Shown here piece after piece: positions 21,001-30,000 of a stretch of DNA of 64,000 bases; position 1 is the stretch's first letter, and each line of letters starts with the position of its first letter. The position numbers and the translations under genes were made by a program. The stretch lies in NCBI GenBank assembly GCA_905147135.1, contig LR990041.1, positions 19,467,907 to 19,531,906 on the forward strand, read 5' to 3'. Below the pieces are notes generated by a model. That model was given only the letters and a program-made list of their open reading frames with translations, was not told where the DNA came from and did not search any database. The stretch is from Blastobasis lacticolella. Taxonomy: Eukaryota > Arthropoda > Insecta > Lepidoptera > Blastobasidae.

Positions 21001-24000
21001 GTGTTTTCTTTGGACTATGACATGAGATATTTCAAGAGGTATATTAGAGGTGTTTTCAGAGGCGGGCAATATCGTGGACAACTGTTGTTTTGCTTGATTT
21101 TGGCTTTGGATTTTGGCTCGGGCCTGCGCGTGCGTGGTTGCCAAGCCATGGCCAGACCTGCAGCGGCGACCCGAGGAACTAAGGAGTTTTGACACCCCAA
21201 ACTAATACCTATATGGGACGTGCAACAAAAATTTATAATAGGAGTAGGAAACAACGTTGTTTCGGACTTCCCCCAACAGATGTCGGCGCGGTGCCGAACG
21301 TGCTTCGCTAATGCGCTTACGAGAAGGCAGCACACAAACCTACCTATAGCCAGTACAAAATGAGCTAGCATCACTATGGATGTGCCTACAAATCGGAGAT
21401 GGTCCACTCACGCTGGTGGCTCCGGATGGCGTAACGGGCACTTTGGTCCAGTCGGAGAAGCCGGCTTCGCGGTACCAGATGGTGTAGTCCTGCTTGTAGT
21501 CCGGCCCGCCCGCGTAGCCGGGGTACCACCGCAGCGTTACCTGCGTTAGAAATAAAATGTTATGATTCCGGTAAATCGATCGGGGATATCACGTTACTGG
21601 TCAAATAGCCTATTTACATTTTATCTTACATTAATTTTAAAATTCAAGATCTATCTTAAATATAAACGAACTTTAAAGCAAGTAAAGGTACGAGCGCTCG
21701 CGTAGATGCAAGCGGTTCAAAATTAGGGCCACTAACCCTGATGATTTACCACAGACTAATGAAAACATTCACACAATTTACACACATTTACATAAGATTA
21801 CAGGGGCACGCTCGCCTTTTAATGCTTGTCTTTTTTTTTAAAAGCTTTATGCACAAAAGTACAGTGGCGAACTTAAAGCTAAAATAGCCTTATCTACCAG
21901 TCAACCGGGATAATCAAAACCTGAGATAGGTAGCAACTTACCACGAGTGTGAAAGAGATAAGTGGCGGATAAAAGCGCTCACTTGGATGCGAACGGTTTC
22001 AGAAATAGGGCCCCAGGTATCGGCTGTTAATAATGTACATCGACTAGTTCGGATTCGCAGAGCGTCGTCTCTGTCGCACGCGTGTGAGTAAATACTAAGC
22101 CGAAACTAGCCGAGATGCATTATTAATGGAAAATACCTGTAGGTAAGATAATTTTACCTGGAACTCTGTGGCGATACCGGACACGTTGTAAGGCGCGTGC
22201 GGCTGCGTGCCTTCAATCACCAGCTGAGTATCCGCTACTATGGTCGCCACCTGCGAAGAATATGACAATTAGGTGTCTGCATTTTCTGTACACCCTTTGC
22301 TTTCAAGACAGGTGTGCCCTTACTGCAAGGGTAACGAAAAAGTTTTCGTTCGAAACCAGTTGCAAAACCGCGGTTTCGTACGCGGCCAAAGGGCGGACGA
22401 AAGGGTGACAAAGAAAACCGAAAACGCAAACCAAGCAAGGGTAACAGGTTCTCTGCCTCCGCCTGCGAAACCAGAGTTTCGAGTTTCAGTGACTACGTAT
22501 TAGTTTCATAGGATTTATATGTATGGCCACAGACTATTGAGAGAACTACCCGTTGGTATGGCGTCTACCTCTATGTGTACCCCTCCAGCTCCACTACTAC
22601 TACTACTGAATACTAATGAAAGAAGTAGACTGGAGCTGGAGGACTAGTGGAGGGTAGATCAATTACGTCCGATCTTTTGTCAGAACACCAGCCGCTATAC
22701 ACCGTGCTTACGGAGTGTTTATACAATGCCGGATCTAAAGAGCAAAAAAAAAGTTGCAAGTCTCAGCCATGAAGATAGCTAACTTCCCAATCTTTTTGGC
22801 TAAATCCAACAAGCTAAATTCGATCTCTTGGCCATCGTAATTCGGCTGGGCGGATAACTATTATTTTCCTTCTCCAACGCCATTGCCAACTTTGGCGACT
22901 GGAGCTTCACCCCCTAAACTACTTGCTTCAGATGTTGCCACAAGAAACGCAGAACTAGCGCCACGTTTGATGCGCTGTTCTGATTGGCAACGATCATGCG
23001 ACCATGGTCGTATGACGGACATCGCCCGATCAATAGGATACCTCTTAACCGCTTGACGATAGTTGTAAAACGTGTATGTGGCCGCTCACCTCATTGCTGG
23101 CGACGCACTGGTAGATCCCGAAGTCCTGCCGGCGCAGCGTGTCGATGGTGACGTTCCCGGCGGCGGCGCGCACGCGGCCCTTCTGCAGCGGCAGCCCGTC
23201 GCGGCGCCGCCACGCCACCACGGGCCGCTGCGTGCCCTCCGCCTCCAGCGCCGCGCAGTGCATCTCGACGGATTCGCCTACCTGTGGGCGAGTGGTGGGG
23301 AAGGGGTTGGCGACGCAGTAGCGAAATGTGTCTTGTCAAGATGTTAGGTTCGTGAAATGTCTTTTCTCAAAAGTTATGTTCGTTTTTCTCTTAAAATATC
23401 ACATTCGTAAAATGACTCTTCTCAAATGTCACATTCACAAAATGTCACATCATGGTCTTATTATTATGTAAAATAATAAATCAATGTGTCACATACCCAA
23501 AATGTCATATCATATCAGTTGACTAGCTTCCTTTTGCCAACTTATAGGTAAGATGTGACATTTCGAGAATGTGACATTTTACGAAAGTGTCATTTTTCTA
23601 ATGTGGCGTTTTCCGATAATAAAATTTGGAATTTCTTTTGCGATTGTGGCATTGTGCGCCTAATCGACCACGACATTGGAGCGAGATGGCCTAACCTCGA
23701 GCCAAGAGTCCGTTTTCTATTTTCGCCATGAAATGTTCAATATTTTGTACAGTAGTTTGTCCGCTATCGGTGGTGTCGATGCGATTTAAATAATATTGAA
23801 GTCTTCATTTCGGAAGTTTGACTCGAGGTGAACGGTTAAATGATAGAGTCTCGGTCCTTGGAGCGACGCAGACCACGATTGACTAACTACACGACTTTTT
23901 ATTTAGATTTTAGTCTTTTCATATATACTAAAGAGATCAACATCAACGATAGATCAACGCGAGATAATAAAATTTTACAGTTTAATTGATATTCATAAAT

Positions 24001-27000
24001 CAAACCGACAATGTATGTTTCATTGACCCTAAACATATAAGTACTGAATTTATACATACAAAGTTAACATAAAAAATTGAGTCAACTTAGAAAAAGTGAA
24101 TTTGTTCGAGAGATAAACTAGTTACAAAGAAAAGGACTCAAAAGACATCAAAGCACACGAAGTACCGTATGCTGAGTCCGGCAGTGACGCAGCTACTCAC
24201 CTTTCTTTGATACAGAGGCTCTGGTTCCACGGTGAACACCGGCGGCTTACGTACTAACACTTCCATCGGCCCTGTGGAAGACAGCTTATGTTTTGGATCT
24301 ATTGCGATAGTTTGATCAATTATTCAGCACATAATTTAACAGGTGGTAGGACTCTGTCAAGCCTGAGGAGTCCGCCTGGGTGAGTACCACAGGTCCGCCT
24401 GGGTTAGTACCACCGCCTTATCTATTTCTGCTGCCAAGCAACAATGTTTGCATTATTGTGTTCCGGTTTGAAGGATAAGGTAGCCAGCGAAATTATAGGT
24501 AATTTCATCTAAGTCCTCAGAGTGACAACGCACCTGCGGTTTGTACTTTTGTCACTTGCAACCTAAATGTATGGATTGTTAATGTTATGGGCGACAGTTA
24601 TCACTTACTATCAGGTGGGCTGTCTGCTCGTTTGTCCCTGAGTAGCATAATATGTTATGGGCGTCAGTGACCACTTACCATCAGGTGCTCTGTCTGTCAC
24701 TGAAAAGCATAAAACATATATACTTTTGCCATACCTGACGATCCCTGCGTCCCTTGAGCGTTATAAGGCGTACAGGTGTACCGTCCCTGATGGTTCTGAT
24801 TGACGCGAGTGAACAGTAAGGAGCCATTGTTCATGATCACTATGTCCTTAGTCTGGTAGGGCTCCAGCAGCCGCTTGTCCTTAGTCCAGGTGACGTATTG
24901 GAGCGGCGGGTTCGCTTTGATGTAGCACTGCACCACGCCCGCTAGTCGGAACGGCAGGTATTGCACCGTTGGCGTGAACGTCACTTTGGCTGGGTCTGCG
25001 GATGATATGACGAAGCATTTATAGACAAAGAAGATAAATCATTCCCTTATATATTATACTAGTTGACCTGACGCGATTACGGTCGCGTGGCGTCCTATCC
25101 TACCCCTACATACACCTAGTTTACCCCTACCCACTCTTTTTGTTTTGCTTATAGACCTATTGTTAAAAAAGATCTAAGTGTACATAGAGATATATATACA
25201 TAGATACGTAGGGACAAACGGCGGAAGGCGACTTTGTTTTATAGATTTCGTTTTCCGCGTCTGTCTGTATATTCGCTAAATACTTTCAAATTACACAACG
25301 GATTTTAATGCGGTTTTAACTTTTTCATTTGGAGAATTTCTTCCGGAAGGTTTTTCAGCATATTACGAGTACAGCGAAATATTTAATAAAAGTACTTTGT
25401 TAATTGGGCCGTAACTCCAACGTTGTGTTATGACTGTACGTGGATGATGGCTATCTGGATAGCGAGTTTGATTTAATCCTAATTGACTAGGGCTCGGGGC
25501 AATCCCTACTGTACATTAGAAGCAAATATTACTTTATTTAGGGCATCCGCTGCGATGAGCAGGAGATTGGCACGAGCGTCCAGAGATTCCGTTTTGGGCG
25601 CTATTATTGCTGGCCTTTTAGAAATGCTATCGCACGCGCCACGTAATAAACCTGCAATAGATAAGAGTCCACACGCTACTCCCTCAAGCTCAATGCACCG
25701 GACGCATTTCGATTTCAGAAGAATTTCGAAACAAAAGCTACCAAGGACCTTATTTTTGAAACGGCGAGCGTAGGCCTTGTAATGCTTGTATTCTCTATCT
25801 GTAGCAATACCACCACGAGCGCTCGCGTGGATGCAAGCAGTTTCAAAAATAGGGCTGGTCTCAAATGGTCCCATATCAACGAGAAAACACCAAAGGTTGA
25901 TGTCCTATAACCAAAAGCAAATTAAACAATAACCAACGTACATTCCACATTAAGGTAGGCAGACGCGCTCTGCGGATCGCCGATCCCATTAGACACCTCG
26001 CACAGGTACTGCCCGGAGTCGTCAGCCGCCACCGGGTTGATGACCAGCGCCCCGTCCCGGCGGATGGTGACGCGCGTCTCCAGCGCCGCCACCTCGGCCA
26101 CGGGAGCGCCTTCCCGGAACCACTTCACGGTCACGTTGCCGGGTAGCGCCTTCGCCTCGCACGTGAACTGCACTTTCTCGCCTTCTAGCTTCGTTTGGTT
26201 TGTTGGCGGCATCTGGGGGCCAATACACGAGGGGGAGTGAAGTGTGAGTGTGGATAGTTTGATAACAAAGAGTACATCTTCATTGTTTTTTGTTTCATTG
26301 TAGTCCAATGTTTGTTCAAAGCAAGCCTATTGACAATAAAAAAGGCGTGTATTTAAAGTTTATCAGTTCAGTTCAGTTTAGGCACCCATAACACAAGCTT
26401 TGCTTACTTTTGGGCTAGATGCGCAGGATACTTTGAGCGCAGCTGAAAATGGAACTTTGATGGAATGGAGTTTGACAGCAAACAAGACCAAAGCAATGAC
26501 AGGGACAAGTCTTGTGAGCACTCTTACTACACTATCATCATCACCTTGGCGTTAATGTCCCGATTGTGTTCTTGCTCGAGAGCCCAGCGTCCGCTTTGAC
26601 CATGATCTAGGATTTGGCAGATCAGGTGTGATAGTGGAGTGACTGCCATTTGAACTCCGTGACCCCGATAACGGAAACCTGACCAGATTTAATTGGTGAG
26701 CATATTATACATTCAGTCAGCTGAATGTGCAGGTTTCATCAAGATGTTTTCCCTCACTGTAAGATGGTTCATCGGTTAGTGTTCAACTAATGTACATAAC
26801 TCAGAAAAAAGTATTTGGTAAATAGCGGATCTGGGGTTCGGAAGCGGTAAGTACCTCTTGCTTACACGTTGGACATCTTAACCACTAGGCCACCGACATT
26901 GCTCATATTCGAACACAATAAAACAACACTTTACCACTATATTACAGGATGCGATTTCAAATGTAAAACACGCTTCGATACAGTAATATCGAGAAACTAT

Positions 27001-30000
27001 TGACGAATCTAAGCATCAAGTGGACATTTGGAAAGTGTGTTTAGTCATGTTTGGTGGTTCACCTATCCTGCTTCCAAGCATCGAAGCAAGGATAATTGAA
27101 TAGACAATATGAATATGCGGTAATTGCTTACCATCAGGCAGACTGTAACCTGGTTTGCCACCTCTGTGGTATAAGAAAAAAGTACTGTAGATACACTGAC
27201 CGTGATAACGGCGCCGCCGGCGATGATGACGCGCGCGGTGTGCGAGACCTGCCCCTCGCCGTTGCGCGCGATGCACGTGTAATCCCCGATGTCCTCGTGC
27301 CGGATGTTGCTGATCCGCAGCTCCGTGCCGTCGTTGAAGATACCCACGGTGCCCGAGGGCTCCACTGGGTTCGCGTCCTTGTACCACAGGATCTCGGGCG
27401 TGGGCGTGCCCTCCGCCTGGCAGTTGAGGATGATGGCATCGCCTGCGGAGGCCAGAGTGTTGGGTGCTACCGGAATAACATGGGAATAGGCTAGATGTGG
27501 CTGGCCATGTTCCACAGGCGCCTATTTTATTATCAAGGGAGAGTATTCTGTGTCTCATGCAACTGGACGGAATTGTGAGCACCTACCAATGGAATCGGAG
27601 GGCAGTTTCAGTAAGATGTACCTCATATCTACGTATAGGCACATATATTATATTATTATACTAATAGTATAAGTCCCGGCAATGTCCTTGAACAAGGCAC
27701 GCGACTAGTGACTTTTAAAATGTGTCTTGCGCAAACCTTTTATTCTGTCAAAGTTGTTCAAGAAGTTTGCTGGGAACTACATATAGTTTCCTATACTACA
27801 TTTGGTAACGAAGTTGGACGGAAATTCATAGTAATTTTTTATTTATTTGTACTAGTAACGCACTACTAAGCAAGTTAGTGCGTCCTATGTTTATTTATGT
27901 GCCAGCACGTATGTGTACCATGATAGTTCGTACGCACATTCTTTAGCGTAGATATTTGTATAAATAGCTTAAGGTTTAGTAATAAACGGTTCAGTTAATG
28001 AAATCAGTCTGGAGACTTTTTCCTCTGCGCAAAAATTTATAAACATTAAAATCACTTTAAAATATTCTGTAAATCGTCCTTAATACATTAAAGTTTATGG
28101 TTAGACTGGCATTTTTTTTTGCTCTGTGTTAATACTTGTACATAGTTTTTTTTTCTCTAAATTAGCACAACTAGTGTCAAATAAGAAGAGACTTGGCGGG
28201 TCACGTGGTTCGACTTGCTTAGGCGATTACCTGCGCGAAATCCCCTCTACTGCCAAGTCTCTTCTTTCATGACGCGGATTATACTGTGCTTAATTACTTA
28301 TTGCAAGTACTAATGCCGACTGGCATCCCGTAACGATATATTATATATTATATTTATAAATACCCACCTAAATTAACGTATATAATGTCTTCCGGTGTGA
28401 TGGAGAACCGCGGCGGTGCGTGCACGTCGAGGTGGAACCATGTGCCGTTCTTGTGCTGGTTCGGGGAGCGGTTGAGGAACACCACCTTGCACTCGTACCA
28501 GCCCTGGGGAGGTGACACGCTATAGTGATGCGATAGACTCCTGCTTCGGTTGCCGTTACTGTGGAAGTTCTGCATAGATTTTCACTTTGGTTTCTGCTTC
28601 TGGTTATCATTTTCGTAACGGAAGTTTAACGGTGCTTTTTCGCAGAGTAGGATGTATTTAGAACCCCATTTCTGTATGTCCGAAGTGCGTCTATTGCCTG
28701 TATTGCAAACGTCCATAGGCTGTGGTGACTGCTTATCATTAAGCAGGCCCTAAGCTGGTTTGCCACATTTGCCTCATTTTTATTTTATAAATAGTATTAA
28801 TAAATATACATAACAAATATTTCAACGGTGTGTGTTGGTCGCCTAGTCGGACTCCCGTATGTTGGTAACGTCACCAGAGCCTTTATTTTTAATCTCATAT
28901 TTATTTTCTTTCTCAAGTTTTCTCATTGTTTTCCACAATCTGAAAAATGTGATGTGGCGCCATGAGTGATTCAATTATTCCCAAGACACAGGTTAATCCT
29001 AGTTTGGGAAGCATTGCAACAACAATTGTTTTGTTCTTATCACACCTGCCACCGTGTACCTTACTATATTTTTATATTAAAATAAAATTTCATATTTTTT
29101 TTATATCAGACAAGACAGGCATTTATCATTTAGGCATTATCATCTCAGTCGAAATGTTGGGCATAGGCCTCCCCCAGAGATCTCCACAAAAGCCGATTCT
29201 GTGCCTTCCGCATCCAGCTGGTACCTGCAATCCTTACCAGGTCGTCGGTCCATGTAGGAGGTCTACCTACGACACGTCTTCGTAAAAAACAGAGTAAAAA
29301 GTAAAAAAAATGTAGGTCACCTGGTCTGACTCCCGTATGTTGGTGAGGTTGAGGCTGGCGGCGCCGTAGGGCGAGTCCGGCGCCACGCGCGACACGCGGC
29401 CCTCGAAGCCTTCCCCGCTGTGCGTTGGGTAGCTCTCGTACCAGATGTAGATCGGGATGTCCTGTCCCTACGCACCATTGCAAACATTAGGCTCTAACGC
29501 AGCCGTTGGTGCGCGCGCTACCTTACTAGCTACCCCGCTCTGGCAGTCTCGGGCCGGCGGCCACTACCGGCTTGCTGTACGCGCCGTGCGCGCCGTACGT
29601 GCCGTACGAATCGGCTACGCCACTGATACAACCATACGGCTCTTATCTTGCAACCGCTTTGTTACGTATCCTCTTGTAGGTACCTACAAGATTAGGTACG
29701 GCTTCATTGATTTGTGATTTCGGTTTGTCGTTCGGATAGAGTGATACACAGCCGTTGCAAGATAATTGTAACTAGCTACTTAATAAATTCTACAAAAACA
29801 TGCAACAATGAGTCGAGGGTGTATAATGTCGACTTAATACGTAATTCAACAATAAAACATATTACTACAAGCAAACTGAATAAGCAGAACTTTATTTTTA
29901 TTTGAGTGAGGTGTAATTTCAATTATTTAGATCACTGTGTAATTTATTTATTTAGATGAATTGGTTTATTTATGAATTTAGGTGTGAAGAATTAGTACAC

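Noticed and set aside
25942..26212. ATG at 26210-26212 as a gene start
   Set aside because: It is the first codon after an acceptor in turtle exon 6, and the frame continues from exon 5 in phase.
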